From NCBI GenBank assembly GCA_002010065.2, contig MTMD02000006.1:1-64000 (forward strand): DNA of 64,000 bases, read 5' to 3'. The notes beneath the pieces are model-generated. The model ran no database searches. It was not told the DNA's origin and saw only the letters and a list, made by a program, of their open reading frames with translations. Within the stretch, counting starts at the first letter, position 1, and the number at the start of each line of letters is the position of its first letter. Of the stretch, positions 17,948 through 28,552 are shown piece after piece. Source of the stretch: Candidatus Pyrohabitans jungbluthii (lineage in GTDB: Archaea; Hydrothermarchaeota; Hydrothermarchaeia; Hydrothermarchaeales; BMS3B). Made by a program: the position numbers and the translations under genes.

Positions 17948-18235
17948 ATGAATACGCAGCGGCTTGCTTTAGCATCTTTTATACTTCTCGGCATAGTTGA
18001 TGGGGTGCTCACCTACCTTGGAGTTAATCTGTTTGGCTTAATTGAGGGCAACATCCTTATGAGAACCCTCATAGAGAGGGGCTGGTTTTACTTCTTTGCG
18101 TTTAAGATAGCTGTCTACGCAACCCTCGCGAGAGCCTCGCTGTACATCTATCCCAGAATAGCGCCTCCGGTGCTCACCGCCCTGGGCGCTGGAGTGGTGA
18201 TTTACAATAGCGTGCTAATAGCCTCCTCACTGTAG
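17948..18235 (+). CDS. Small three-helix membrane protein (DUF5658-like)
   Basis: 95 aa from ATG 17948, with GGAGG ten bases upstream. Three or four hydrophobic helices with the pattern ILLGIVDGVLTYLGV, a conserved-looking aspartate in the first helix, EGNILMR after the second, and LGAGVVIYNSVL at the end. This resembles the archaeal DUF5658 family. Role unknown. The 3' end overlaps the FG-GAP gene on the opposite strand by 9 nt. Confidence 0.7.
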   Translation: MNTQRLALASFILLGIVDGVLTYLGVNLFGLIEGNILMRTLIERGWFYFFAFKIAVYATLARASLYIYPRIAPPVLTALGAGVVIYNSVLIASSL

Positions 18236-20362
18236 TGTGTACTTCCCAGACCTTTTTACCCTCTCAACAATCTCCTTCACGGTCTCTAAGTCTACGCCCA
18301 GCTTTTCCATCATGTCCCCATAGGTGGGTCTCTCGCCGCGCCTCTGGTATTCAATGTAAGCCTTTACGAATGCTTTTTCAAGCTGTTCTAGCTCCTCAGA
18401 GGGTATAGAGGAACCACTGCCTCTACCAGGGATTTTCGGCGAGATTTTTCCAGGAATTTTCAGATTTTTTGAGAGGGGTATTCTAACATTCAGCTTCCCC
18501 TTCCTGTGGAGTACAAACGCAAGCGGGAGGGGCAGCAATAAAAGAGGCAGGAACTTCAGCTTCCTCCTGAGCTTCTTCAACAAGCCCTCTTCGCTGATAT
18601 TAACAGGTATAATTAACTCTCCGGTTGATGTGGTGTAGGTGGCGCCGCTTTCATCGCGGTATATCACATCCATCGCTGGAAGCGCTATCTCCTTTACGCT
18701 GGATGTGAGGTTCCTCTCCAGAAGGGTGAAGCTGATGACCTTCACCTCCTCTTTTTTCACCTCACCCTCCCACATGCTTCTGTCCAGCTCCACACCCTCC
18801 GGCACAGCCATTTCAAAGCTGACAAATGCTGTGCTTCCGCCGATGTTGCGCAGGAGCACATTAATTGTCACGTTTCCACCCTTTGTGAAGTTGCCCTCAA
18901 AGTCCCTGTCAACTATCAGCACAGGCGGCGGGCTCTCCTCTGCGCTTGTTTTATTCTCCTCCTGCGGCTCCGCTTTTTTCTCAGGTATGCTCAGCTCCAC
19001 GCTGGAGCTGTTTACCCTGTAGCTTCTGCCGTACTTGTCATAGTAGCTTGCCTCCGCCCCCGGCAGGGTGTGGTTCCCGGGCAAGAGTGGCATGAGGAGG
19101 TAGGAGATTGCAACCTTTTTCCCAGGGCTAAGGTCACCCCGCCAGGAGGTTTTCCCTGCCAGCACCTCCCAGCCTTTGGGTATATAATCAAAAAGCTTCA
19201 CATCCCTTGCGATGCCGTCACCAGTGTTCTTCACCATCAGCGTTACGTTGACGCTCTCATTAACCACGCTTGCGCTTTTATTAATGATGAGCGCAGGCAG
19301 GTACAGCAATGCACGGTCGTACGCGAAGAGAGCATTGCCGGAGATAAGCGCCACATCCTCGCGAATGCCATCGCCGTCGAAATCCGCTAGGGTAAGTGCG
19401 TCTATCTCTACCGAGGTGTCAAACTCCCAGCTCAGTGCGCCCTCCTTAACAGCGTATATTTTTTTACCTGCTGCGACGAGGTGGTAGTCTATAACACCGT
19501 TGCCGTCCCTATCCACCGGCGCTATTGCTACAACCTCTTCGCCCAGGTCGAGGCGCCACACCTCCTGCTTATGGGAGTCCACACCTATAACTTCGCTTCC
19601 CGCCCCAATCACGAGGTCGTCCAGTGCTCCGTCGCCATCGAAGTCTGCCGGGGCAAGGGCATTAACCTGGGCACTGGCTTCATAACTCCACACCAGCGAG
19701 GCGTTGAAATCCAGCACATCCACGCGCTTGCCATAACCCACCGCCACATCGTTGCGCAGCATGTCTCCCATTAAATCAAGGGTGGTGATGCTCTTCACCT
19801 TGCTCGAGACAGCATACTTCCATGTATAATTGCTCGGATAGCTCTGCACCGGCAGGGCGTAGAGGTTGCCGAAGCTCTTATCGATGTGGCTGCCCGTACC
19901 AACGAGAAGCATGTCCTCGTAACCATCGCCGTCAAAGTCTGCGGTGGCAAGAGTATAGATGCGCTCACCTATGTAGAATTCCCACTTCTTGCCGTAGGAA
20001 TCTATCCTCTTCTCACCCTTGGGCATGAAAAAAGCATACACTTTGCCGTTCCATACGCCAGCGACGCCGCTGCAGCCCGTGATACCAGTCTTCAGGGCAG
20101 TTAATGAATGCACGGGCGCACTGAAGGTATAGCTTCCAAGCTCTTCGCCCTTTGAATCAAAGAACATTACCTTGGTTGTGGTACTCGCCATAAGCACCTT
20201 GTACCGCGAACCGCAGTCATAGTCCACTGCGTCGAGGGAAGTGAAGTCTGTGCCAAGAAGTACCGGAAAACCCTCCCTGAGTATAAACCCAGGCATGGCT
20301 GCGTGTAACGTTCCCACAGCTGCAATATAGGCTACCAAAATATAGATTACCCTCGACCCCAT
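18227..20362 (-). CDS. Membrane-anchored FG-GAP/CARDB surface protein
   Basis: 711 aa. N-terminal signal peptide (residues 1-22). Then a beta-propeller-like region with at least four calcium-type FG-GAP repeats (TADFDGDGYEDML, PADFDGDGALDDL, PVDRDGNGVIDYH, LADFDGDGIREDV). Then two CARDB-like beta-sandwich domains (about 385-470 and 500-590) containing KNTGDG and RNIGGS motifs. A single transmembrane helix sits near residue 620 and a basic cytoplasmic tail ends in a helical segment (about 660-711) that resembles a small winged or helix-turn-helix fold. Likely an extracellular adhesin or scaffold. Next to the arl motor genes. Confidence 0.8.
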   Translation of the reverse strand: MGSRVIYILVAYIAAVGTLHAAMPGFILREGFPVLLGTDFTSLDAVDYDCGSRYKVLMASTTTKVMFFDSKGEELGSYTFSAPVHSLTALKTGITGCSGVAGVWNGKVYAFFMPKGEKRIDSYGKKWEFYIGERIYTLATADFDGDGYEDMLLVGTGSHIDKSFGNLYALPVQSYPSNYTWKYAVSSKVKSITTLDLMGDMLRNDVAVGYGKRVDVLDFNASLVWSYEASAQVNALAPADFDGDGALDDLVIGAGSEVIGVDSHKQEVWRLDLGEEVVAIAPVDRDGNGVIDYHLVAAGKKIYAVKEGALSWEFDTSVEIDALTLADFDGDGIREDVALISGNALFAYDRALLYLPALIINKSASVVNESVNVTLMVKNTGDGIARDVKLFDYIPKGWEVLAGKTSWRGDLSPGKKVAISYLLMPLLPGNHTLPGAEASYYDKYGRSYRVNSSSVELSIPEKKAEPQEENKTSAEESPPPVLIVDRDFEGNFTKGGNVTINVLLRNIGGSTAFVSFEMAVPEGVELDRSMWEGEVKKEEVKVISFTLLERNLTSSVKEIALPAMDVIYRDESGATYTTSTGELIIPVNISEEGLLKKLRRKLKFLPLLLLPLPLAFVLHRKGKLNVRIPLSKNLKIPGKISPKIPGRGSGSSIPSEELEQLEKAFVKAYIEYQRRGERPTYGDMMEKLGVDLETVKEIVERVKRSGKYTLQ

Positions 20363-20467
20363 TATATAAGGTAGCTAAAGAAGAAGCAATTATATAGTTT
20401 ATTTTCACAGATATGTTTCATATGCTGAAAGACAAGAAATAAATCCTGGAAGAAGTCCTTTCATACC

Positions 20468-20800
20468 ATGAAAGGCAGCGCCGTGCTTGTTCTGATTTTT
20501 ATCTACGCTCTTGCCTCGACGGTGATAATGTACGCCGTGGAGGAGGGAACAAAGACCAAACTTAAGACCACCCTCGAAGTGGTCTCTGCGAACAGCACCC
20601 ACGTGGTTGTGAAAAACACCGGGAATAACACTGCAAGCATGCTGACCTCAACGCCCAGCGCTACCTTCACACCGCCATCAATTGCACCGGGAGAGGTGGC
20701 GGTGGGAAAATTCGACTCCCCCATCTACAGCTACACCACAATCCGGATAGAGAGCAGAGAGGGTTCGAGCGTGGTCTACACCTACCGCGAAGAAGATTAA
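20468..20800 (+). CDS. Membrane-anchored extracellular beta-sandwich protein, ArlF/ArlG-like in layout
   Basis: 110 aa. N-terminal transmembrane helix (residues 4-24), then a short beta-rich extracellular domain with VVVKNTGNNTAS and an immunoglobulin-like strand pattern. This layout recalls the archaellum stator proteins FlaF/FlaG and pilin-like proteins, but no diagnostic motif is present. Divergent from the FG-GAP gene across an AT-rich promoter region (20363-20467). It is a candidate external component of the nearby arl machine. Confidence 0.55.
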   Translation: MKGSAVLVLIFIYALASTVIMYAVEEGTKTKLKTTLEVVSANSTHVVVKNTGNNTASMLTSTPSATFTPPSIAPGEVAVGKFDSPIYSYTTIRIESREGSSVVYTYREED

Positions 20801-21096
20801 TCTTCTCCAGCATCGAGGTAGGCTTTAATCTGCTCCATAACTTCGCTGAAATCAACATCCTCAGCCAGCGAGAGTAGAGAGCTTAGCTCAACGTAGGACT
20901 CCTTAATTATGGGCTTAAGCTCCTCTGCGAGGTCAACGCAGGCTAAGACGTAGTCCAGCGCCCGGCTTAAGTCGTCAGCGTTCTGCGCCACCTTACGAAT
21001 AAGCCTCACAAGCGCCTCCCGCTCCTCCTCTTCAAGCGACGACAGAGCTTCATCCAGCACCGTAAGCGCCTCGAAGTTTGGTTCTTTCCTCTGCAT
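20797..21096 (-). CDS. DUF1641-like helical protein
   Basis: 99 aa from ATG 21096, which overlaps the upstream flavoprotein stop (ATGA). All-helical and acidic, with RALDYVLACVDLAEELKPIIKE. DUF1641 proteins are commonly encoded with SQR-like flavoproteins in archaea; their function is unknown, perhaps a subunit or membrane adaptor. The 3' end overlaps the gene at 20468-20800 by 4 nt on opposite strands. Confidence 0.7.
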   Translation of the reverse strand: MQRKEPNFEALTVLDEALSSLEEEEREALVRLIRKVAQNADDLSRALDYVLACVDLAEELKPIIKESYVELSSLLSLAEDVDFSEVMEQIKAYLDAGED

Positions 21097-22298
21097 CACT
21101 CTGCACCTCCTGCATACGGAAAATCTTCTCCACGAAGCCACAGGTGCCAGTAGAACCACCTGGAGAGGAGCTTGGCAATGTGGTTCCCTTTTGTTACTTT
21201 GTTCAGAGAGAGGGGGCCGAGCAGTGGTAATGGTACTCTGCCATGGTAGAGCTTCCTCTCATAATCGAAGCCCACCACCATAGCCTCGCTGAAACCGGTG
21301 AGTATGAAGCAGAAAGCCTCACCGCCGTACTTTGTCTTTATACCGGAGCCTGCTATATCCTCAGCCAGGTTCTTCGCCACAACCCCCGCCTGGAAGTGCG
21401 TACTCGACGCCGCCTTCGAGGTTGGCAGGTTTGCAGCATCGCCCAGAGCATAGGTGTCCTCGAAATCTATAGCGTTGAGGTGGTGCTTATCTACGCCAAC
21501 ATAGCCCATGGCGTCGCCCATCCCCGAGCTTATTATTGCCTCTGAGCCCATGTGGGGAGGCACCACTACGAGCAGGTCATAGGGGATCTCCTCCCCTGTG
21601 GGGCTCCTTATTCGCTTTGAGGCAGAGTCCACCTCCGCTAGGGGAAAGTTGGGAACTATCTCAATTCCTCTCTCCTCTGCCAGCGCTTCCAGGGTTTTCG
21701 CCACCTCAGGCTTGGAAAAAGCCTCAGGCAAGCTGGTGGTGAGTATTATCTCCACCTCTTTGCGAAGGCCGCGGCGGCGGAAAAACTCATCCGCAAGAAA
21801 GGCGAAGCTGAGCGGCGCCCCGGGGCACTTTATGGGCATATCTGCAACGCTGATCACGAGCTTGCCCGAGGTGAAGCCGCGAAGCACCCGCCTGAGCCTC
21901 TTCGCACCCCTGAGGGTGTAGAACTCGTGCACATGCTCGTACAGCGCCCCGTGGAGACCCTCAACCTCCTCAAAGGCAGGTCTGCATCCAGTGGCAATCA
22001 CAAGCCAGTCGTAACTCAGAACTCTGCCTCCGGCGGTGACTTCCTTTTTATCAGGGTCGATTTTCTCCACCTCGCCCCGGAATAGCTCCACATCCTTTGG
22101 CAGGAAATTAGCCACGGGCTTGGTACAGCCCTGCACAGAGTATATTCCAAAGGGTATTAAGGTAAACCCAGGCTGGTACACGTGCTTCGTACTTCTGTCA
22201 ACCAGGGTTATCCTTACCTCCTCTCCCACTAACTTTGCCAGCTTATTTGCGAGGATTAATCCCCCTGTGCCCGCGCCAAGTATTAGAACTTCGTCCAT
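21096..22298 (-). CDS. Sulfide:quinone oxidoreductase-like FAD-dependent oxidoreductase
   Basis: 400 aa. N-terminal dinucleotide-binding motif LGAGTGGLIL, ATGCRP in the middle, the SQR-family stretch MPIKCPGAPLSFAFLAD, and a second FAD motif YALGDAANLPTSKA near residue 285. A cysteine in VQGCTKPV may contribute to sulfide chemistry. It probably oxidises sulfide or passes electrons to quinone at the membrane. Co-transcribed with the DUF1641 gene. NADH dehydrogenase type II is an alternative, but the KCPGAP motif favours the SQR group. Confidence 0.82.
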   Translation of the reverse strand: MDEVLILGAGTGGLILANKLAKLVGEEVRITLVDRSTKHVYQPGFTLIPFGIYSVQGCTKPVANFLPKDVELFRGEVEKIDPDKKEVTAGGRVLSYDWLVIATGCRPAFEEVEGLHGALYEHVHEFYTLRGAKRLRRVLRGFTSGKLVISVADMPIKCPGAPLSFAFLADEFFRRRGLRKEVEIILTTSLPEAFSKPEVAKTLEALAEERGIEIVPNFPLAEVDSASKRIRSPTGEEIPYDLLVVVPPHMGSEAIISSGMGDAMGYVGVDKHHLNAIDFEDTYALGDAANLPTSKAASSTHFQAGVVAKNLAEDIAGSGIKTKYGGEAFCFILTGFSEAMVVGFDYERKLYHGRVPLPLLGPLSLNKVTKGNHIAKLLSRWFYWHLWLRGEDFPYAGGAE

Positions 22299-22611
22299 TC
22301 TTAATATCTTTCCACTTCAGAGAAGATAAACCTATCGCGACACCGCCAGACAAAAAGGTCATTCTAGTGCCAATCCTGAGCGCCTCAAAATTGCAGATTT
22401 TCAAAGAAAATGGAAATTGCATGAAAAAGATTTATGCTGTTATTTATTTTCGTTACTTATTGGGTGATGGGGTCCACTTAAACCGTCCCACGGAACTAAT
22501 GACTCTAGGAGGCTGAACCGTGAAACAATCCACTAATTGCAGAATATTATCTCTTGAGCTCCACCTTTTCGTTGCGTTGGGCGGTGTATTTCCAGTCTTT
22601 GAGGAGATAAA
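22299..22611. promoter_or_regulatory. Intergenic region (313 bp), upstream of the phosphoesterase gene
   Basis: Divergent promoter space. AT-rich stretches at about 22380-22460 could hold promoters. The only other structure seen is a possible short reading frame (22520-22624) behind a good ribosome site. No tRNA, repeat or strong hairpin was seen. Confidence 0.35.
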
Positions 22612-22624
22612 ATGGAACCTTTGA
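22520..22624 (+). CDS. Possible 34-aa leader peptide
   Basis: GTG start preceded by TAGGAGG (22505-22512). The frame encodes a short hydrophobic peptide and ends inside the start of the phosphoesterase gene (overlap 13 nt, different frame). Such an overlap could couple translation, but the peptide matches nothing recognisable and may be chance. Confidence 0.25.
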   Translation: MKQSTNCRILSLELHLFVALGGVFPVFEEIKWNL

Positions 22625-23652
22625 GAATTGTGCACATTTCTGACATCCACTTTGGAGATGAACTCAAGCCGGACAAATTTAAGAGGGCTGTGAAGCAGAT
22701 AAACGCCCTTGAGCCAGAGCTTGTGATTGTGAGTGGCGATATCACAACCTGGGGGATTCACAGGGAATTCAGAGATGCCTATGAGGCACTGGGCGATATT
22801 AAAGCGGAGCTTTTTGTGATACCCGGGAATCACGACGCAAGAAATGACGGGCTGAAATACTTCAGGCTTTACTTTGGCGATGTCAAGAAGTCCATAAAGC
22901 TGGACGACATGATTATCGTCGGGGTGAACTCCACCCTGCCCGACTCTGACGAGGGCTATATCGGCGAGGAGCAGATGCACTGGGTGGAGAAAAAGTTCAG
23001 AAATAGCTGCATAAACATGCTGGTGCTCCACCACCACGTCATACCGGTGCCCCATACAGGGAGAAATAGAAATGTGCTGATAGATGCAGGTGAGATTGTG
23101 GAGAGCCTGATGTTCCACTGTCACGGTGGAGTTGTCCTGTCAGGGCACAGGCATGTACCATACTCAACAAAGCTACTCAGAACCCACATAATCCACGCAG
23201 GCACTTTAAGCTCTTATAAGGTGCTCATGCCGGACAACAACTACAACATAATAGAGTTCAATGAGGAGTCCATCAGACTCAAGCTCAGGTTCATTGACCA
23301 CGGCGAGATAGACATAGGCAGATTCGCAATAAAGCACGGCATGCCCAGGGCAATCTCTGTATATCACAGTCTGAGTTCTACCAAGAGGGTGCTCTTTGTA
23401 GCCACAGATATAAAGCAGGCAAAAAATGCTGCCAGCATCTTTAATAAACTCTCTCCAGAGAACATGCACGCAAGTGTGGTCAGCACCCAGAACAGGAGAT
23501 TGGCAGAGCTGCTCGCCGGTGCAGACTATGTGGTTGGCTTTGATGAGTTTAAAAATGCGGATGAAATCTGGAAGACAGGTATTAGTGAGAAAGAAATTGA
23601 GAGAAAGGTCAGAGAGCTCGTAGAAAAGCTACTGAGGGAGGTTGAGACATAA
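22612..23652 (+). CDS. Calcineurin-like metallophosphoesterase
   Basis: 346 aa. Dimetal phosphoesterase motifs in order: SDIHFGD (about 9-15), VSGDITTWG, PGNHDARND, LHHHVIPVP and SGHRH. The fold ends near residue 235. The C-terminal 100 residues (RVLFVATDIKQAKNAASIF onward) form a separate alpha-beta domain of unknown role. Substrate unknown; relatives act on nucleotides, cyclic nucleotides or phosphoproteins. GAGGAG ribosome site just upstream. It converges with the next gene. Confidence 0.87.
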   Translation: MEPLRIVHISDIHFGDELKPDKFKRAVKQINALEPELVIVSGDITTWGIHREFRDAYEALGDIKAELFVIPGNHDARNDGLKYFRLYFGDVKKSIKLDDMIIVGVNSTLPDSDEGYIGEEQMHWVEKKFRNSCINMLVLHHHVIPVPHTGRNRNVLIDAGEIVESLMFHCHGGVVLSGHRHVPYSTKLLRTHIIHAGTLSSYKVLMPDNNYNIIEFNEESIRLKLRFIDHGEIDIGRFAIKHGMPRAISVYHSLSSTKRVLFVATDIKQAKNAASIFNKLSPENMHASVVSTQNRRLAELLAGADYVVGFDEFKNADEIWKTGISEKEIERKVRELVEKLLREVET

Positions 23653-23670
23653 ATTGTCGCAAATCTGAAA

Positions 23671-24471
23671 CTATCTCCCAGCGCGCGGACACTGTGAGTA
23701 TTCACACTCGCTGCACTTTCCCCGTGCAGGCGTCACGGCACTCTCTCCCTTAATAGCCTTTACAGTCCTGAAGGCTTCTTCTACTTTATCATCCTTGCCC
23801 TTCAGCAGGAATGTTCTCGAGCCTTCACCACCCCCAAGTCCACCAGCCCCGAGCACGCAAGCCTCTACCCCAAAGAGCATCTTAAAAGCTTCTATCTCCG
23901 TAATAACCTCTCCGGCGACGGGAAATATGCCCACAGGTATGCCTGTGGAGCGGGAGATAACGCTAATTCCTGCCTCTTTTGAAACCTCATCCAGCGAACC
24001 CGGTACGAGCTTCTCCAGCGTAACTGGAATGATGATATCAATACCTCTCGCCTTGGCGATGCCGTAGATGCTTGCTATTGTACCGCCCACGTCGCTGGCG
24101 AGCATAACCCCTGCGATGCCTCTCGCATCCACTGCGTTGGCGCCCTTTATGAGCACATCCCCCGGCTTCATCCTCTTTACAACAGCGTCGATGCTCTCCT
24201 TCACCCTCCTTCCTCTCTCAAGGACCACCTCTTTAAGGCGCATAGCTTTGGGCACCACGCAGGTTCCGTGCGCATCCACAAAGCCCGCGAGGTAGCGCCC
24301 CTTTTCCACTCTCTCTCCCAGAAGTTCCTCGATAACATAGGCATTAGTCGTGCCAAGCCCTATTGCAACTATCCCTTCCTTGAGTGCCCTCTTCACCTTC
24401 GGATGCGCCGCCACCGCCCTTGCAACAAGCCGCTTAGCTTCCGCCGAGGTAAGAGTAACCTGGGCCTTCAT
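23671..24471 (-). CDS. Conserved archaeal protein of unknown function with RpiA-like N-terminal motif
   Basis: 266 aa from ATG 24471, which has GGGAGGTT nine bases upstream. Glycine-rich AIGLGTTNAYVIEEL near the N-terminus recalls the phosphate loop of ribose-5-phosphate isomerase A/NagB-like folds. Other blocks: GDVLIKGANAVD, LGAGGLGGGEGSRTF, and a C-terminal cysteine cluster CSECEYSQCP that could bind metal. I do not recognise a characterised family. It follows the 92-aa gene closely in one unit. Confidence 0.7.
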   Translation of the reverse strand: MKAQVTLTSAEAKRLVARAVAAHPKVKRALKEGIVAIGLGTTNAYVIEELLGERVEKGRYLAGFVDAHGTCVVPKAMRLKEVVLERGRRVKESIDAVVKRMKPGDVLIKGANAVDARGIAGVMLASDVGGTIASIYGIAKARGIDIIIPVTLEKLVPGSLDEVSKEAGISVISRSTGIPVGIFPVAGEVITEIEAFKMLFGVEACVLGAGGLGGGEGSRTFLLKGKDDKVEEAFRTVKAIKGESAVTPARGKCSECEYSQCPRAGR

Positions 24472-24491
24472 TAAAAGTGCAACCTCCCTTC

Positions 24492-24770
24492 TCATGTTCT
24501 CTCTGCAATGTGGTCTATTCTGCAACCTGTATCCTCTGCCAGCTTCTTAACAGTCTCCAGAGCTTTCTCGCGTTCTTCCTTCGGGCCAACGAGATAAAAC
24601 CGCATTATGGATGGCATCTTCTCCTCTATCCCCGCCTTAAGCGCAGCGAAACTAACCTCCACGTGCATTACTTCAACATCAACATCGCGAAGCGCCTTCT
24701 CCAGCTCAAAAATCACCCCTTTTTCTAGAATGTGCCCCACCATTCTAATCTCTGTCTTCGGCTCAAGCAA
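24492..24770 (-). CDS. Conserved hypothetical small alpha-beta protein
   Basis: 92 aa with alternating strand and helix pattern (MVGHILEKGVIFELEKAL; VEVMHVEVSFAALKAG; MRFYLVGPKEEREKALETV), suggesting a ferredoxin-like or ACT-like fold. No catalytic motif. It lies directly upstream of the 266-aa gene in the same direction; the ends nearly touch, so the two products may work together. Confidence 0.65.
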   Translation of the reverse strand: MLEPKTEIRMVGHILEKGVIFELEKALRDVDVEVMHVEVSFAALKAGIEEKMPSIMRFYLVGPKEEREKALETVKKLAEDTGCRIDHIAERT

Positions 24771-24830
24771 AATACCACCTCTAAAGTTTTATATCCCGCA
24801 GCTAAATATAATCCTTGCGCAGGTGTGAAC

Positions 24831-25208
24831 ATGAAGAAACTCACCGCTAGGGAGATAATGATTCCAGAGCCTGTAATAATCTCACCCAGTGATTCCGTAT
24901 CTAGAGCGCTGCTGGAGATGACAGTTCGCGGGATAGGCGGCTTGCCCGTGGTAAGCGATGAGGGCGAGCTTCTGGGCATGATAACCCACCGCGATTTAAT
25001 CCTCGCCGGCAACACCGCTGAACAACTTAGGGTTAGAGACATAATGAGTACTAGGGTGGTTGCAATTACACCTGATACGCCCGTAAAGAAAATTGCGGAG
25101 ATGATGCGAGACACGGGTTTGCAGCGCCTGCCAGTGGTGGAAGGAAAGAAACTCGTGGGCCTGGTTACTCAGAGCTGCCTTATAAGGGTGCTTGCCGAAA
25201 TTTTGTAA
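24831..25208 (+). CDS. Tandem CBS-domain protein
   Basis: 125 aa from ATG 24831; the CAGGTGTG ribosome site argues against the longer in-frame start at 24732, which would overlap the neighbouring gene. Two CBS motifs: MIPEPVIISPSDSV ... GGLPVVSDEGELLGMITHRDLI and MSTRVVAITPDTPV ... QRLPVVEGKKLVGLVT. Stand-alone CBS pairs bind adenine nucleotides or SAM and act as energy sensors. A TATA-like TTTTATAT lies at about 24787. Confidence 0.9.
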   Translation: MKKLTAREIMIPEPVIISPSDSVSRALLEMTVRGIGGLPVVSDEGELLGMITHRDLILAGNTAEQLRVRDIMSTRVVAITPDTPVKKIAEMMRDTGLQRLPVVEGKKLVGLVTQSCLIRVLAEIL

Positions 25209-25252
25209 TTTTTCAGCGATAAGTTTAATACCTGTCTTTATCTCCCATATTC

Positions 25253-25945
25253 ATGATGAAGCTTTCGGTAGTTGTTCCTGCGTACAACGAAGAGAAGTAC
25301 ATTGAAAGCTGCCTACGTGCGCTTCGCAACCAGAGCATAGACTTTGAACTTGTGGTTGTAGACAACGCGAGCAGCGATGCCACGGGGGAAATCGCTGAGA
25401 GGTACGCAGACATTGTTATTAGAGAGGAGAGGAAGGGTGTTGCCTTTGCACGGGAGCGCGGGTGGAGAGAAGCTTCCGGAGATGTTGTGGCCTTTACAGA
25501 CGCCGATACCATAGTGCCCTCCACCTGGGCTGAGACAATCACAAAGGCGCTGCAAAGCAAAGCGATAGCAGCCTACGGTCCAGTTTATTTAAGCGACGGT
25601 CTCCGTCATGAAAAGCTCCTCGCAAAATATGGCTTTACATCCTTCCTTCTGTTCAATCACTTCCTCGGAATGCCCCACTTCTCAGGGCAGAACTTCGCCG
25701 TAAAAAGAGATGCCCTCGAGAAGGTTGGGGGATTTAACCTAAGGCTCAAAAGCGCTGAGGATGTAGACCTCTCAAGGAGACTTAGCAAATTAGGAGAGAT
25801 AAAGTTTATAAGGGATATGGTGGTATACACCTCTTCGAGGAGGTTGAGAAAGGGTTACTTGAAATTCTTCTGGCATCATAGTGTTAATTATCTCTCCATG
25901 CTCCTCACAGGCACTACAAACAGAGATTTTGAGGATGTGAGATGA
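25253..25945 (+). CDS. Family 2 glycosyltransferase
   Basis: 230 aa GT-A fold. VVVPAYNEEKYIESCLRAL at the N-terminus, nucleotide-sugar aspartates in VVVDNASSDAT and FTDADTIVP, and an acceptor-side SAEDVDLSRRL. It transfers a sugar to a lipid or polysaccharide acceptor in the membrane vicinity. The start may be leaderless: a TATA-like AAGTTTAATACC lies about 25 nt upstream. It overlaps the next glycosyltransferase by 4 nt. Confidence 0.9.
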   Translation: MMKLSVVVPAYNEEKYIESCLRALRNQSIDFELVVVDNASSDATGEIAERYADIVIREERKGVAFARERGWREASGDVVAFTDADTIVPSTWAETITKALQSKAIAAYGPVYLSDGLRHEKLLAKYGFTSFLLFNHFLGMPHFSGQNFAVKRDALEKVGGFNLRLKSAEDVDLSRRLSKLGEIKFIRDMVVYTSSRRLRKGYLKFFWHHSVNYLSMLLTGTTNRDFEDVR

Positions 25946-27212
25946 TGAAGAAGCGCCTGTGTGTTGTCGCAGACACCTACCCGCCGAAAAAGGATGGGGT
26001 TATTACTTTCCTTCGCAGCGTGCTGCCCATGCTTAAGGAGCACTATGATGTTACCCTCATAGCCCCCCACTTTTCAGATGATAAGAGCACCTTCCGCGAG
26101 GTAGAGGTGGTGCTCACCCCTTACATACCCCTCGAGCTGGCGAACTACTACCCCGCGCTGCCCAACGCTAAGCTGGCGACGGCGATAAGGCGCAGCGATG
26201 TTGTGCTGGTGAACGACCTCGCGCCTCTGGGAGCGGCGGCGATTACCATAGCAAGCGCCATGGGCAAGCCTATTGCGGTCTTCTGCCACCATGACGAGGC
26301 GACGATGCTCGCTAAGGCATTCAAGCTGGATAGTCGTCGCTTCGTGCCAGAGGGCAAGTTCAGGAGCATGATCGACATAATTGTGAAGAGGTACTACAGC
26401 AAAGTGGACCTCTTCTTTGTTGCAACCTCACGCTTCAAAAACAAGCTCCTTCGTTTAGGCATACCAGAGGAAAAGATAATCTTTGCCCCCTTTGCGATAG
26501 ATACCACGCGCTTCAAGCCGCTTAACGGCGAGGCTATGAGGAAGCGCTATGGCATACCTCGCGAAGCCAAAGTGGTGCTCTATCTTGGAAGGATGTCCCA
26601 TGAAAAGAATGTGGAGACTATAATTAAGGCGATACCCCATGTGGTTGAGGAAGAGCCAGATACCTACTTCGTGTTCGCTGGCGGGGGCGCGAGGCTGGAG
26701 GAGTACCAGAAGCTTGCGGCAAAGGTGGCACCTCATGCCAAGGTAATCTTCACCGGCTGGGTGGAGTGGGAAGATGCGCCGAGCTATTACGCCATGGGCG
26801 ACATATTTGTCTTCCCCTCGCTGCATGAGGCTCAGGCTTTCGTAGCCATGGAGGCGATGGCATGCGAGCTTGCGCTTGTGGTGTCCCGCGACCATGGGGA
26901 GGGCAGCTACTACCGCGAGGGTGAGAACTGCCTATTCGTGGGCAACCCGCTGAACGAGAGGGAGGTTGCAGAGAAGATACTCCTCCTGCTTAGCAATGAG
27001 ACGCTGAGGCGCAGGCTCGCGAAAAATGCCCGCCAGACTATGCTTACCTACTCGTGGGATACCCATGTTGCAAAGCTTCTTCAGGGGCTGGAGAGGATAG
27101 AGAACAAGCAGAGGCTTTCACGGAGGAAGCGGGTTAAGAGGCTTATAATGAACAAGTACTTCACCTCTGGCTTGGTGCTCCTCCTGTGGGCGAGCAGGGG
27201 AAAGATAGGGAT

Positions 27213-27216
<4 letters not shown>
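25942..27216 (+). CDS. Family 4 glycosyltransferase
   Basis: 424 aa GT-B fold. N-terminal DTYPPKKDGVITFLRS, linker, then the C-terminal nucleotide-sugar domain from about residue 205 with VVLYLGRMSHEKNVETII and the E(x7)E block PSLHEAQAFVAMEAMACE. It resembles alpha-glycosyltransferases that act on glycolipids such as monoglucosyl diacylglycerol synthases. Coupled by ATGA overlaps to both neighbours, so it belongs to a short operon. Confidence 0.9.
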
Positions 27217-28480
<1,264 letters not shown>

Positions 28481-28552
28481 GGGCGTGCCTCAGCGCTATT
28501 TTCCAAAAAACAAAAGCACATGCCAAATCTGCAATGCGCTCAAAATTGTCAC

